This document shows, in pieces, positions 15,565 through 24,649 of a stretch of 64,000 nt of DNA (the stretch's first letter is position 1; each line of letters opens with the position of its first letter). Made by a program: the position numbers and the translations under genes. The notes below the pieces were generated by a model. It saw only the letters and a list, made by a program, of their open reading frames with translations. It made no database searches and was not told the origin of the DNA. Source of the DNA: VXYL01 sp965203685. GTDB taxonomy: Bacteria; Pseudomonadota; Gammaproteobacteria; Pseudomonadales; Azotimanducaceae. Where the stretch lies: positions 2,418,001 through 2,482,000 of the forward strand of contig OZ241908.1 of assembly GCA_965203685.1 (NCBI GenBank), given 5' to 3'.

Positions 15565-17775
15565 CTAGAAAGCCAACCGGAAGCCCGCCTCCAAGGTGCG
15601 ACCCGGGAGTGGTGCGAACTCCTTGATGTAGGACGTGTGCTGACGCTGCTCCTCGTCGGTCAGGTTGCGTCCTTGGAAGAAGAGGCGCGCATTCGGCGAG
15701 ATGTCGAACGCCACGAAGGCCCGCACGTCGTCGTAGGCGTCCGTCGGCAGTTCCAGGGCGGCGGGTTCGTCCTGTTCGAAGACGCGCAGGATATCCACCG
15801 ACGCCGTCAGCCGACCGCGGTCGAGTTCGAGTCCGACGCCGAGCCTTGACGCGGGCAATCGTGGCAGGCGGTCATCACCCGTCACGTCGAGTTCCGCAGC
15901 CACCGTGTCGAACAGGAAACGCCCCGACAGACCGCCGCCGTCGAACGTCGCGAGTTGCGCCTTCGCGGAGACATCCAAGCCCCGGTACGTGGCATCGGCC
16001 TGGCCGTAATGGGCCACGAGGAGACCGTCTTCCACCTCGCCGGTGACGAACTGGTAGATGTGGTCCCTGAACGCGGTCGCGTAGGCGGTCGCGGTCCATT
16101 CCACGCGCCCGTTCCCCCAGCGCACGGTGGCCGCGGCATTCAGGGCGGTCTCCGCATCGAGGCCCGGGTCGCCGATCTCGAAGCTCTGGGTGGCGAGGTG
16201 CGGACCGTCGGAGTACAACTCCTCGGCGATCGGCGCCCGCGACGAATAGTCGGCGTGCAGCCCGAACAAGGCATCGCCTTGCGGGATCACGAATCCGAGC
16301 GAAGCGGAGAAGGTCGTGAAGTCGGTGTCCGAAGAGCCCGTGGGATCGTGGCTCACCCGGTCGAGGCGGACGCCGGTTTCCAAGTCGAACCCCTCGAATG
16401 AGCGCTCACCAACCCAGAAGACGCCGAGAGAACCCGTGTCCACCGGGGGTACGAAGGCTTCCTCGCCGACGGCTGAGAACTCCCGATTGCCGAACTGCAC
16501 GCCGACCGCGCCGTCGAGCCCCATTCCATCCTGATCGGCGAGTTCGATGCGGGTCTCGTAGGCGTTGTTGGTGAACACCGTGCCGACCTCGCCGTTCGGC
16601 TCGATCTCAACGTGCTCGTAGTCGTTGCGGCCGAAGCGGACATTCAGGCTGGAGAGCCCGGCGAACGGTTCGGCAATGCCGGCTTCGAAGTCCACGCGGG
16701 TTTGCTCGAGTTCCAGCGTGACGTTGCCTTCCTCGTCGGCATGCGCGTGCTCATCCTCATGTTCCTCGTCCTCGTGTTCCTCCTCGTCGTGGTGCCCCTC
16801 TTCGTCGTGGTCGTCCTCGTCGTGGTGCTCCTCTTCGCCGTGGTGTCCGTGGCCGCCGGGGAGTCCGTAGTCGTAACGCAACGTGCTCACCGCGACCCCG
16901 GCAAAACCCCAGTCGCCAACGACGGAAATGCCGAACGCGCCGCCTTGGCCGTCGACCTGGCTCCCGGGCAGCGTTCCGAAGGCTTCTTCCTCGTCGTCGT
17001 GCTCGTCTTCGTCGTGGTGCTCCTCTTCGTCCTCGTCGTGTCCCTCGCCTTCGTGGTCGTCGTGTTCTTCCTCGTGTTCCTCGGCGGCACGGAACCGCGC
17101 AGACTCCGCGAATCCGGGGATGTCGTATTCGTCGGCGGACCGCGTAAAGCCGTCGAGATGCCAAGCGACCGACTCGCCGCCGCCGTCAAGGCGGAACGCG
17201 GCGTTGCGCTGCCCGCCGTTGTCGGCACCACGCACTTCGACCTTGCCGGAGATGCGTTCGCGCGACTCGTGCGGTATACGGCCGGTGTGGACGTCCACGA
17301 CGCCGCCGATGGCGCCCGAGCCGTAAAGCAGCGTGCTCGGACCTTTCAGGATCTCCACCCGGTTCGCGATGAACGGGTCGACCGCCGTCGCGTGGTCGGC
17401 GCTAGAGACCGATGCATCCATCGTATCGATGCGATCCTCCATGATGCGAATGCGAGCGCCGCTCATGCCATGGATCACGGGACGGCCGACGGCTTCGCCG
17501 AAGGCGGCGGAATGCACGCCGGGCTGGCGTCCGACGGTCTCGCCGATGTTCGCGGCCACTTCACGTTCAAGGTCCTCGCCATCCAAGGCGACGGCGGCTT
17601 GAGAGAGCCCTTCGCCGGACAACGGGTGGGCTTGGACTTCCAGGATTTCAATAGACGGATCGTCAGCGGTGGCTGAGTCCGCGGACGCGTCCCCCTCGCT
17701 GGCCACTACCGTGGGCCCGAGAAGAACAGCGGATAGGGCAAATGGAACAGATCGGATCAAGCTGCGCGATGACAT
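15565..17775 (-). CDS. TonB-dependent outer-membrane receptor, ZnuD-like, with His/Asp/Glu-rich loops
   Basis: 736 residues from the ATG at 17775 (GGGAGA 5 bases upstream); the frame extends further upstream, but the signal peptide starts here. Signal peptide 1-26, plug domain with PGVHSAAFGEAVGRPVIHG and LKGPSTLLYGSGAIGGVVDV (143-162), then a beta-barrel ending in the aromatic C-terminus FRLAF. Two extracellular-type loops (about 231-265 and 308-350) are made almost wholly of His, Glu and Asp. That is the hallmark of zinc-capturing receptors such as ZnuD. The likely role is zinc (less probably another metal) uptake, driven by TonB. Expression under a Zur-type regulator is expected, but no clear operator was found. 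The small secreted gene just upstream supports metal biology. Confidence 0.88.
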   Translation of the reverse strand: MSSRSLIRSVPFALSAVLLGPTVVASEGDASADSATADDPSIEILEVQAHPLSGEGLSQAAVALDGEDLEREVAANIGETVGRQPGVHSAAFGEAVGRPVIHGMSGARIRIMEDRIDTMDASVSSADHATAVDPFIANRVEILKGPSTLLYGSGAIGGVVDVHTGRIPHESRERISGKVEVRGADNGGQRNAAFRLDGGGESVAWHLDGFTRSADEYDIPGFAESARFRAAEEHEEEHDDHEGEGHDEDEEEHHDEDEHDDEEEAFGTLPGSQVDGQGGAFGISVVGDWGFAGVAVSTLRYDYGLPGGHGHHGEEEHHDEDDHDEEGHHDEEEHEDEEHEDEHAHADEEGNVTLELEQTRVDFEAGIAEPFAGLSSLNVRFGRNDYEHVEIEPNGEVGTVFTNNAYETRIELADQDGMGLDGAVGVQFGNREFSAVGEEAFVPPVDTGSLGVFWVGERSFEGFDLETGVRLDRVSHDPTGSSDTDFTTFSASLGFVIPQGDALFGLHADYSSRAPIAEELYSDGPHLATQSFEIGDPGLDAETALNAAATVRWGNGRVEWTATAYATAFRDHIYQFVTGEVEDGLLVAHYGQADATYRGLDVSAKAQLATFDGGGLSGRFLFDTVAAELDVTGDDRLPRLPASRLGVGLELDRGRLTASVDILRVFEQDEPAALELPTDAYDDVRAFVAFDISPNARLFFQGRNLTDEEQRQHTSYIKEFAPLPGRTLEAGFRLAF

Positions 17776-17836
17776 CTTTTCTCCCGAGAACAGCAAAACA
17801 AAGACGCGCCGATTGCGGCGCGGGCGTCGGTTGCGT

Positions 17837-18109
17837 CTAGGAGAAGGGAGGCGCTCTCGCCAGGTAGGCCGTATGGGGAGCGGGAAGCAGGGCGACGGCT
17901 GCGCGGTCGGATACCTGCCCCGTGGGCAACAGTCGCGAGTCGTGCTCCGGCGCGACAACAACCGGAGCAAGGTCCGCAGCCGCCACGCACACCCAGCAAG
18001 ACTCTTCGGCAACCTCGCCCTCGTGCGCGTGGGCGTCGGCCGCGGTATGGGCAACCACCAGCAAGACGACCGTCGCGAGGCCGAGTTTCGGGCACCGCGG
18101 GCAGAACAT
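17837..18109 (-). CDS. Small secreted Cys/His protein upstream of the ZnuD-like receptor (DUF2946-like)
   Basis: 90 residues: a hydrophobic N-terminal signal (LGLATVVLLVVAHTAADAHA), then HAHEGEVAEESCWVCVAAAD with a CxxC pair, and a C-terminus ending LARAPPFS. This pattern of signal peptide, His-rich start, CxxC and ARAPP tail is seen in small proteins encoded next to metal-related TonB receptors (DUF2946 type). It is 61 bases upstream of the receptor and probably co-transcribed. Function unknown; metal binding in the periplasm is inference. Confidence 0.6.
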   Translation of the reverse strand: MFCPRCPKLGLATVVLLVVAHTAADAHAHEGEVAEESCWVCVAAADLAPVVVAPEHDSRLLPTGQVSDRAAVALLPAPHTAYLARAPPFS

Positions 18110-18138
18110 GGGTTTGCCTGACCCACTGCGTCTGGGCG

Positions 18139-19230
18139 TCAGGCAGTCCGCGACGGCAAGGCGACGGTGATGCGCGCTTCGACGGTGGCGAGCCCCGCTT
18201 GGTTCTCGTTGTAGACGTCGAGTTCGACCAGGTGCTCATCGCCAACCACGGTCTTCGCGGCCACCTTGCCGAACAGCGTGTTGGTGTCGCCAACCACGTT
18301 CGGATGCCGGACACGGGTTTCCATCTTCAGGAGGCGACCGTCATCACCCATCCAGTCCGTCGCCATCTGCGCGACCCAGCAGACCCTTTGCGGCCCCCAG
18401 TCGAACTGCCCCGGCATGTTGCGGCGGTTGCGCGCATGCTCGGCGTCGTAGCGACCGCCACCGCCCAGGTCCTTGGACTCCTCGGCTTCGAGTGCCGCAC
18501 GTGGACTCCGGCGGGTCCCCACCACGCCGTGCGTGAACAGGAACAACTCGGTGACCGTGTAGGTGCCCTTGTGCAGCGCCGGCATTTCATCGCCGACGTT
18601 GACGTCCTCGAAATACCGCGTGTCCGCGCCGCAGCGTTCGCGCTCGTAGACGAGCGGGTCGGGCGACTCCTCGATCACCTGGGTCTTCTTCTCGCGGTCG
18701 TACTGAATGGTCCGGCCGCCGCCGAGGTTCTGGTAGCGCGCCATGAGCGTCGTCTTGGTGGCCACCAGTTCCTTGCGCTGGTTGTGGTAGTTGATGCCGG
18801 CTTCGCAGAGCACGAAGTCGCCGATCCGGTCGCTGTGCTTGCGGTGGATGTCGATGATCTCCTCGGACGCGGAGATGCGGTCGCCCGGCCAGATGGTTTT
18901 CTTGAACTCGATCGTGCCGCCCGCGTAATTCATGGGGAAGTAGCTTGACGAGAGCCGTCGACCGTCGATGTTGCCGTTGATGGCGAGCGCAATCCCTAGG
19001 CTCGCGCCGTAGATGAAGATCGGCGGCGCGATGACGGATCCGAAACGGCTCTGGGCACCGTAGGCTTCGTCCCGGTACAACGGGTTGTAGTCGCCGACGC
19101 CGTCCCCGAAACGCTGGATGTTGTCTAGGCTGGCCTCGCGGCTGCCGCGTGGCGGCATGACGTAGCCGATGCCCTTGCGGTATTCCGCCTCGAAGTCGTC
19201 GATGGTGGTGATCATCGCGGGTGCCGCCAT
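18139..19230 (-). CDS. MaoC-like double hot-dog hydratase/dehydratase
   Basis: 363 residues from the ATG at 19230 (GAGG seven bases upstream); an in-frame ATG at 19263 lacks a ribosome site. Two hot-dog domains are visible. The N-terminal one has GDGVGDYNPLYRDEAYG and FGSVIAPPIFIYG, the D-x-N-P-x-[HY] hydratase pattern with Tyr in place of His. The C-terminal one begins DTRYFEDVNVGDEMPALHKG. Members act on acyl-CoA or 2-enoyl thioesters. The substrate is not evident here. It is the first gene of the minus-strand group leading to the metal receptor, 29 bases before the small secreted gene, though functional linkage is doubtful. Confidence 0.82.
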   Translation of the reverse strand: MAAPAMITTIDDFEAEYRKGIGYVMPPRGSREASLDNIQRFGDGVGDYNPLYRDEAYGAQSRFGSVIAPPIFIYGASLGIALAINGNIDGRRLSSSYFPMNYAGGTIEFKKTIWPGDRISASEEIIDIHRKHSDRIGDFVLCEAGINYHNQRKELVATKTTLMARYQNLGGGRTIQYDREKKTQVIEESPDPLVYERERCGADTRYFEDVNVGDEMPALHKGTYTVTELFLFTHGVVGTRRSPRAALEAEESKDLGGGGRYDAEHARNRRNMPGQFDWGPQRVCWVAQMATDWMGDDGRLLKMETRVRHPNVVGDTNTLFGKVAAKTVVGDEHLVELDVYNENQAGLATVEARITVALPSRTA

Positions 19231-19349
19231 ACGGAACCTCGTTGATTGGCTGAAACAAATCAAACTAACCCGACGCGCTCGCCGGTGTCAAAAACCCAAC
19301 GCGAAATGCGCGCTACAATCGCCGCATTCGCTGAAGGGAGATGAGAGGG

Positions 19350-19832
19350 ATGGCGAGTTTGCGTGTAAACGTCAATGGGGAGGTACGCGAAGTCGACGCG
19401 ACCGACCCGACAACACCGCTTCTGTGGGTGCTGCGAGACGAGTTGGGCCTGGTCGGCACGAAGTTCGGCTGCGGCATCAGCCAATGCGGTGCCTGCACGG
19501 TCCTGGTCGATGGGAATCCGGTCAAGTCGTGCTCGTTCCCGGTCTCCGGGGTGGGCGACAGCGCCGTGACCACGATCGAAGGGCTTGCGGGGTCCGCCGG
19601 CGAACTGAACCCGGTGCAGCAGGCGTGGGTCGATCTCGACGTGGCCCAGTGCGGCTACTGCCAATCGGGCCAGATCATGGCGGCGGAAGCGCTGCTGCGC
19701 TCTAACCCGGATCCGGACGACGCCGCGATCGACGCGGCGATGGCCGGCAACCTGTGTCGCTGCGGCACGTACGTGCGCATCCGCGAGGGTGTCAAGACGG
19801 CGGCGGCCAGCATGAAGGAGGGCCGGACATGA
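19350..19832 (+). CDS. iorA: Isoquinoline 1-oxidoreductase-type [2Fe-2S] subunit
   Basis: 160 residues from ATG 19350 (GGGAG about nine bases upstream); ATG 19341 is too close to the ribosome site. Plant-type ferredoxin motif GTKFGCGISQCGACTV binds the first [2Fe-2S] cluster. The CxxC-x(n)-CxC pair QCGYCQSGQ and GNLCRCGTY binds the second. This is the electron-transfer subunit of xanthine-oxidase-family molybdenum hydroxylases. The stop overlaps the large-subunit ATG (ATGA), so the two are translationally coupled. The physiological substrate (N-heterocycle or aldehyde) cannot be read from sequence. Confidence 0.93.
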   Translation: MASLRVNVNGEVREVDATDPTTPLLWVLRDELGLVGTKFGCGISQCGACTVLVDGNPVKSCSFPVSGVGDSAVTTIEGLAGSAGELNPVQQAWVDLDVAQCGYCQSGQIMAAEALLRSNPDPDDAAIDAAMAGNLCRCGTYVRIREGVKTAAASMKEGRT

Positions 19833-22072
19833 GCGTGCTCAATTATCAAGGGATCAACGAGACCGTTGCGGCGGTCACCGGCGAGCGTGAGCGGATCCCG
19901 GACGGGCCGTTCAGCATCACCAAGCTCGACCGCCGACAGTTCATGAAGCTCACCGGCCTTGTAGGCGGCGGCCTGATGCTGTCGTTCACGCTGCCCCGGG
20001 CTGCGGCCGCGAGCGGTCCACTGCAGCCGAACGGCTATGTGCGCATCGACGCGGACGGGATAACGCTCCTTGCCAAGAACCCCGAGGTCGGCCAAGGCGT
20101 GAAGACCTCGCTACCGATGATCGTGGCCGAAGAACTCGATGCCGCTTGGGACGACGTGACGGTGGTGCAATCCCCCATCGACTCGTCGGTTTATGGCATG
20201 CAGTTCGCGGGCGGGTCGATGTCCATCCCCATGAACTGGGCCACCTTGCGCCAAGCCGGCGCGACGGCCCGCGCGATGCTCGTCGGCGCCGCCGCCAAGC
20301 AGCTTGGCGTGCCGGCTGAAGAGCTCTCGACCATGGACAGCCACGTGATCCACGAGGCCAGCGGGCGCAAGCTTAAGTACACGGCGCTGGCGGCTGATGC
20401 GGCAGACATGCCCGTGCCCGACGCCGCATCGCTGAAGCTCAAGAGCACCGGCGACTTCCGGCTGCTCGGCAAGCGCATCACGGGCGTCGACAACGAGGCC
20501 CTGGTGCGCGGCGAACCACTGTTCGGCATCGACGCGGCGGTGCCGGGCATGAAGTACGCCGTCTACCAGAAGTGCCCGGCCATCGGCGGCAAGGCCAAGT
20601 CCGCGAACTTGGACGAGATCAAGGCCATGCCCGGCGTGCACGATGCGTTCATCCTGGACGGCAACGACAACGCCATGGATCTGTTGCCGGGCGTCGCCAT
20701 TGTCGCGGATTCCACCTGGGCGGCGATCCGCGCCAAGCGGGCGCTGACCGTCGAGTGGGACGAGACCGAGGCGTCCAAGGACAGTTGGAGCGCCGCAGTC
20801 GCTGAAGCTGAGCGCCTGCGAAGCGAGGTCGGTGAACGGGTCGTCGACCAGGGCGATGTTGACGCGGCCTTCGAGGCGGCTGCCGAGCGTGTCTCGGGCT
20901 TTTACACCTATCACTTCGTGAGCCACGCCCAGCTCGAGCCGCAAAACACCACCGCGTCATTCGCGGACGGAGCGCTTGAGATCTGGTCGCCGACACAGAC
21001 GCCCGACTGGGGCATGGATGCTGTCGCGCGCGTCGTCGGCATCGACAAGTCGAAGATCACGCTCCACCAGATGCGGTGTGGCGGCGGCTTCGGACGTCGG
21101 CTGTACAACGACTTCATGTGCGAGGCCGCGGCGATTACGCAACGCGCCGGCGTTCCCGTGAAGCTGCAGTGGACGCGCGAAGACGACATGGCCTACGACC
21201 TGTACCGGGCTGGCGGCTTCCACCAGCTTGAAGGCTCGGTCGATGCCGAGGGCAAGGTCACGGGATGGCGAGACCATTTCATCACCTTCGCCAACGACGG
21301 CCGACCGGTGAGTGGTGGCGCCTTGGGCCAGGGCGTGTTCCCGAGTGGGCTGGTAGAGAACGTGCGCTTCGAGCAGACACCGCTCGACTGGAAGAACCGT
21401 TGCGCCGCTTGGCGGGCACCGGGCGCCAACGTGTTCGGCTTCGTCGTGCAGAGCTTCCTGCACGAGTTGGCGGCCGCGGCGGGCCGCGACCATCTCGAAG
21501 TGCTGCTCGAAGTGTTTGGCGAACCACGATGGCTCGTGCCCGACAATCCGCAGACGCTCAATACGGAGCGGGCGGCGAACGTCGTCAAGCTGGCTGCCGA
21601 GAAGGCGGGCTGGGGGCGCGACATGCCCGACGGCCGCGCATTGGGCCTAGCGTTCTACTTCAGTCACATGGGCCATATCGCGGAGGTCGCGGACGTCAGC
21701 GTCTCGGACGACAAAAAGGTTAAGGTGCACAAGGTCACCGTGGCGGCCGACGTCGGCCCGATCGTGAACTTGAGCGGCGCCGAGAACCAGATGCAGGGCT
21801 CGGTGGTCGACGGCCTGTCGACGATGATGGGGCTGTCGGTGACCTTCGAGAACGGGCGGGTGCAGCAGTCGAACTTCGACAAGTACCCGTTGCTGCGCAT
21901 GGCTGCGACGCCGAAGGTGGACGTGCATTTCGTGGACAGCGACTTCTCGCCGACGGGCTTGGGCGAACCGGCGCTGCCGCCGCTGGCGCCGGCGGTCTGC
22001 AACGCCATCTTCGCCGCGACCGGGCACCGCATCCGCACGCTGCCGATCAGCGAGGAGGGATACAGCGTTTAA
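19829..22072 (+). CDS. iorB: Isoquinoline 1-oxidoreductase-type molybdopterin subunit, Tat-exported
   Basis: 747 residues. The N-terminus has a twin-arginine signal (DRRQFMKLTGLVGGGLML, followed by an Ala-rich region), so the enzyme is probably folded with cofactor and exported to the periplasm. Molybdenum-cofactor motifs are present: MRCGGGFGRRL, CAAWRAPGANVFGF, and the catalytic glutamate in GLGEPALPPLAPAV near the C-terminus. This matches IorB/aldehyde-oxidase-type large subunits, without a separate FAD subunit. It hydroxylates N-heterocycles or aldehydes next to the heteroatom and passes electrons to IorA. No dedicated cytochrome partner is adjacent. Confidence 0.93.
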   Translation: MSVLNYQGINETVAAVTGERERIPDGPFSITKLDRRQFMKLTGLVGGGLMLSFTLPRAAAASGPLQPNGYVRIDADGITLLAKNPEVGQGVKTSLPMIVAEELDAAWDDVTVVQSPIDSSVYGMQFAGGSMSIPMNWATLRQAGATARAMLVGAAAKQLGVPAEELSTMDSHVIHEASGRKLKYTALAADAADMPVPDAASLKLKSTGDFRLLGKRITGVDNEALVRGEPLFGIDAAVPGMKYAVYQKCPAIGGKAKSANLDEIKAMPGVHDAFILDGNDNAMDLLPGVAIVADSTWAAIRAKRALTVEWDETEASKDSWSAAVAEAERLRSEVGERVVDQGDVDAAFEAAAERVSGFYTYHFVSHAQLEPQNTTASFADGALEIWSPTQTPDWGMDAVARVVGIDKSKITLHQMRCGGGFGRRLYNDFMCEAAAITQRAGVPVKLQWTREDDMAYDLYRAGGFHQLEGSVDAEGKVTGWRDHFITFANDGRPVSGGALGQGVFPSGLVENVRFEQTPLDWKNRCAAWRAPGANVFGFVVQSFLHELAAAAGRDHLEVLLEVFGEPRWLVPDNPQTLNTERAANVVKLAAEKAGWGRDMPDGRALGLAFYFSHMGHIAEVADVSVSDDKKVKVHKVTVAADVGPIVNLSGAENQMQGSVVDGLSTMMGLSVTFENGRVQQSNFDKYPLLRMAATPKVDVHFVDSDFSPTGLGEPALPPLAPAVCNAIFAATGHRIRTLPISEEGYSV

Positions 22073-22097
22073 CGACAAGCCCCTCAACACTGTGTAG

Positions 22098-22135
22098 AAC
22101 CCGTGGAGGCGACTTGCGAGAAACCTCCACGGGTT
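22098..22135 (+). terminator. Stem-loop downstream of iorB
   Basis: AACCCGTGGAGG (22098-22109) and CCTCCACGGGTT (22124-22135) form a perfect 12-bp stem with a 14-base loop, 25 bases after the iorB stop. No T-run follows, so it may protect the mRNA end or act with Rho. Confidence 0.5.
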
Positions 22136-22200
22136 CACGGTTGAGTGCAATCCCGCGTCACGCTGATACTTATAGCGTGTGTTTTGGGCGGGATTGAAGG

Positions 22201-22857
22201 ATGACGGAGTGGTTTGACGGCCTCTCGGCGCTGCAGCAGGCGCTTTTCGTCGTAGCCCTGTTCTCGACGTCGGTGTTCGCCATCCAGGTGATTTTCAGCC
22301 TGTTGGGCATCGGCGAGGTCGACGAGGCGGAGGCTGGCGAGGTTCCGAACCTCGACGAAGGTTCGATCGGCGACGACGTCGGCGGCGACACCGCGTTCGG
22401 CAACATCTTCACGATTCGCAACGGCGTGTCGTTCCTGATGGGCCTGTCGTGGGGCGGATTGATGGCCTACGACTGGGGGTTGACCCATATCGTCTTCGTC
22501 GTGCTCGTGGGCCTGGTGGTGGGCGCATTCTTCACCGGCATCAACATGGGCCTGCTTGCCTTGCTGTCCATGCTGAAGCACGAAGGCAACGTCCGGATCG
22601 AGAACACCGTCGGGCAGACCGGCACCGTGACCCTGGCCGTCCCGGAGGGACGCAACGGCGTTGGCAAGGTGAGCGTCTCGGTACAAGGACGGCTTATGGA
22701 ATACCACGCGATCACCGATGGTGAAGCCTTGAGACGCAACGCCGCGGTCACCGTGCTCGGTTTCGCTGGAAGCCAGTTGGTCGTCGGACATGCCGCGACC
22801 GCGAACGACACGCAACTGGTTGCCGGCGGGCCCGATACCACACCGCGCCCCGCCTGA
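22201..22857 (+). CDS. NfeD-like membrane protein, flotillin partner
   Basis: 218 residues. Three hydrophobic segments: ALFVVALFSTSVFAIQVIFS near 18, VSFLMGLSWGGLMAYDWG near 80, and IVFVVLVGLVVGAFFTGINM near 100. They precede a C-terminal soluble OB-fold-like domain with VGQTGTVTLAVPEGRNGVGK and VLGF. This is the layout of NfeD1b/YuaF-type proteins that are encoded directly upstream of flotillins and help place them in membrane microdomains. The flotillin gene starts 27 bases downstream. The membrane part is short compared with long NfeD proteases, and there is no protease domain. Confidence 0.8.
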   Translation: MTEWFDGLSALQQALFVVALFSTSVFAIQVIFSLLGIGEVDEAEAGEVPNLDEGSIGDDVGGDTAFGNIFTIRNGVSFLMGLSWGGLMAYDWGLTHIVFVVLVGLVVGAFFTGINMGLLALLSMLKHEGNVRIENTVGQTGTVTLAVPEGRNGVGKVSVSVQGRLMEYHAITDGEALRRNAAVTVLGFAGSQLVVGHAATANDTQLVAGGPDTTPRPA

Positions 22858-22884
22858 CGGCAGAAGAACGCAAAGGAGATGAGC

Positions 22885-24288
22885 ATGTTCTCACCCACGA
22901 TTATCGTCATCGTCATCGCGGCGGTGATCTTCATGGTGGCGTTGATCGCCGCCATTCGACGCATCCGCACCTGTCCGTCGGACAAGGTCCTGGTCAAGTA
23001 CGGACAGGTCGGCGGGGACCGCATGGCAAAGCCGATCCATGGCGGCACGACGTTCGTATGGCCGGTTGTACAGGGGTACCGCTATCTCGATCTCACCCCG
23101 ATGACGGTGGACATCGACCTGCGCGGCGCCCTGTCGAAGCAGAACATCCGCGTCAACGTGCCGTCGCGCTTCACCTTCGGCATCGGCACCCAGCAGGAAC
23201 TGATGAACAACGCGGCGGAGCGGCTGTTGTCGCTCGATACCCGCCAGATCGAGGAGACCGCGAAGGACATCATCTACGGCCAGTTGCGCGCCACCATCGC
23301 GATGATGGACATCGAGGAGATCAACAGCGACCGCGAAAAGTTCGAGTCCCGCGTCCTTGAGAACATCGAGTCGGAGTTGATGAAGGTTGGCCTCAATCTG
23401 ATCAACGTCAACATCTCCGACATCACGGACGAGTCCGGCTACATCGAAGCGCTCGGGCAGCGTGCCGCCGCAGAGGCGATCAACCAGGCCAAGGTGCAGG
23501 TCGCCCAGCAGGAACGGGACGGCGCGGTTGGCTCTGCGGAAGCCGAGCAGGAGCAGCGCGTCAGCGTAGCGGAGGCCAATGCCCGGGCGGTAACCGGGGA
23601 AAACCAGGCGAGCGCCGTCGAGGCGTCATCGCAGGCGGACCTTCGGGAGGCGCAGGCCGAAGCCAAGCGTCGCGGCGACGCGGCGGAATCCGTCAAGGAA
23701 GCCGCCGCCGAGCAGGAGGGTTATGTCGCCGAACGCGAAGCGGAGGTCGCGCGCGCCGAGCGTGACCGCGCCCGCGAATACGCCAACGTGGTCGTGCCCG
23801 CGGAGATCGAGCGCGACCGCGTCCGTACCGAGGCTGAGGGCGAGAAACAGCGCGAAGTGCTCGCCGGCGAAGCCGAGGGCGACGCGATGCGCGCCAAGCT
23901 TGCCGGCGAGGCCCAGGGCCGCATGGAGATTCTCACCAAGATGGCCGAAGGCTTCCGCGACATCGTGGTCGCTGCGGCGGGCAGCCCCGACAAAGCCGCC
24001 CAGTTGATGATCGTGGACAAGCTTGAGCAGATCGCCGAGGTGCAGGCGAGCGCCATCAGCAACATCGACTTCGAGAAGGTCGTCGTCTTCGATGGCGGCA
24101 AGGGTGACGCGGTGGGGAACTTTCTCGGCGGACTGACCCAGGCGCTGCCGCCGTTCCATGAAGTCGCCAAGATGGCCGGGATCGAACTGCCCGCGTTCCT
24201 CGGCGAGATGGCCGACGGGCGGAAGCTGCCTGAAAAGGATGGTGCCAGCCAGGAACGGACCCAGGCGCCGCCCGCCGAAGCGGATTAG
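22885..24288 (+). CDS. floT: Flotillin-like SPFH-domain protein
   Basis: 467 residues from ATG 22885 (AAGGAG six bases upstream; ATG 22879 is too close). A short N-terminal membrane anchor (IIVIVIAAVIFMVALIAAI) is followed by the SPFH domain (about 30-200). Then comes a long Ala/Glu/Arg coiled-coil (about 200-340) rich in EAE and RAE repeats, and a C-terminal oligomerisation region (SNIDFEKVVVFDGGKG). Flotillins scaffold lipid microdomains and affect membrane fluidity, signalling and secretion. Operon with the NfeD-like gene is the standard arrangement. Full length. Confidence 0.93.
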   Translation: MFSPTIIVIVIAAVIFMVALIAAIRRIRTCPSDKVLVKYGQVGGDRMAKPIHGGTTFVWPVVQGYRYLDLTPMTVDIDLRGALSKQNIRVNVPSRFTFGIGTQQELMNNAAERLLSLDTRQIEETAKDIIYGQLRATIAMMDIEEINSDREKFESRVLENIESELMKVGLNLINVNISDITDESGYIEALGQRAAAEAINQAKVQVAQQERDGAVGSAEAEQEQRVSVAEANARAVTGENQASAVEASSQADLREAQAEAKRRGDAAESVKEAAAEQEGYVAEREAEVARAERDRAREYANVVVPAEIERDRVRTEAEGEKQREVLAGEAEGDAMRAKLAGEAQGRMEILTKMAEGFRDIVVAAAGSPDKAAQLMIVDKLEQIAEVQASAISNIDFEKVVVFDGGKGDAVGNFLGGLTQALPPFHEVAKMAGIELPAFLGEMADGRKLPEKDGASQERTQAPPAEAD

Positions 24289-24307
24289 GCACGCCCGCGT
24301 ACCGTGT

Positions 24308-24649
24308 ATGCGCCGACGGATTCATGGCGTTGATGTCCTAGGCGTAGATGTTGACGCCGAGACTCGTTGCGGCCACTACGCGGGCCCGACCGACGTCATC
24401 GCGTTGAAGTTCAAGTGCTGCGATGCGTGGTATCCCTGCATTGATTGCCACCGTGCGGTCGCGGATCATGCCCCCGATGTCTGGCCAGTCTCGGAGCGCG
24501 AGGAGCGCGCGGTCCTATGCGGCGTTTGCGGTCACCAATTGACGATCACGACCTACCTAGCGTGCGAGTCGACGTGTCCGCAGTGTGGGGCGAGATTCAA
24601 TCCAGGCTGTGCCGCACACCATCACCTGTACTTCAAAGTCCGTGCCTGA
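24308..24649 (+). CDS. CHY-type zinc-finger protein
   Basis: 113 residues. The sequence carries the complete CHY-zinc-finger signature: VDAETRCGHYAGPTDVIALK, FKCCDAWYPCIDCHR, ADHAPDVWP, LCGVCGHQLTI, CPQCGARFNPGC, then HHHLYF. The Cys/His pairs bind several zinc ions. In eukaryotes the domain is found in RCHY1-type ubiquitin ligases, but stand-alone bacterial versions have no assigned role. The stop overlaps the start of hyuA by eight bases. Start ATG 24308 is the first in frame after the flotillin stop and gives the usual family N-terminus. Confidence 0.85.
   Translation: MRRRIHGVDVLGVDVDAETRCGHYAGPTDVIALKFKCCDAWYPCIDCHRAVADHAPDVWPVSEREERAVLCGVCGHQLTITTYLACESTCPQCGARFNPGCAAHHHLYFKVRA

Noticed and set aside
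16612..17676. Hydrophobic plus-strand frame of 354 codons with Val/Leu runs, looking like a membrane protein
   Set aside because: It is the antisense reading of the His/Asp/Glu-rich loops of the TonB receptor (GAG/GAC/CAC codons read as CTC/GTC/GTG).
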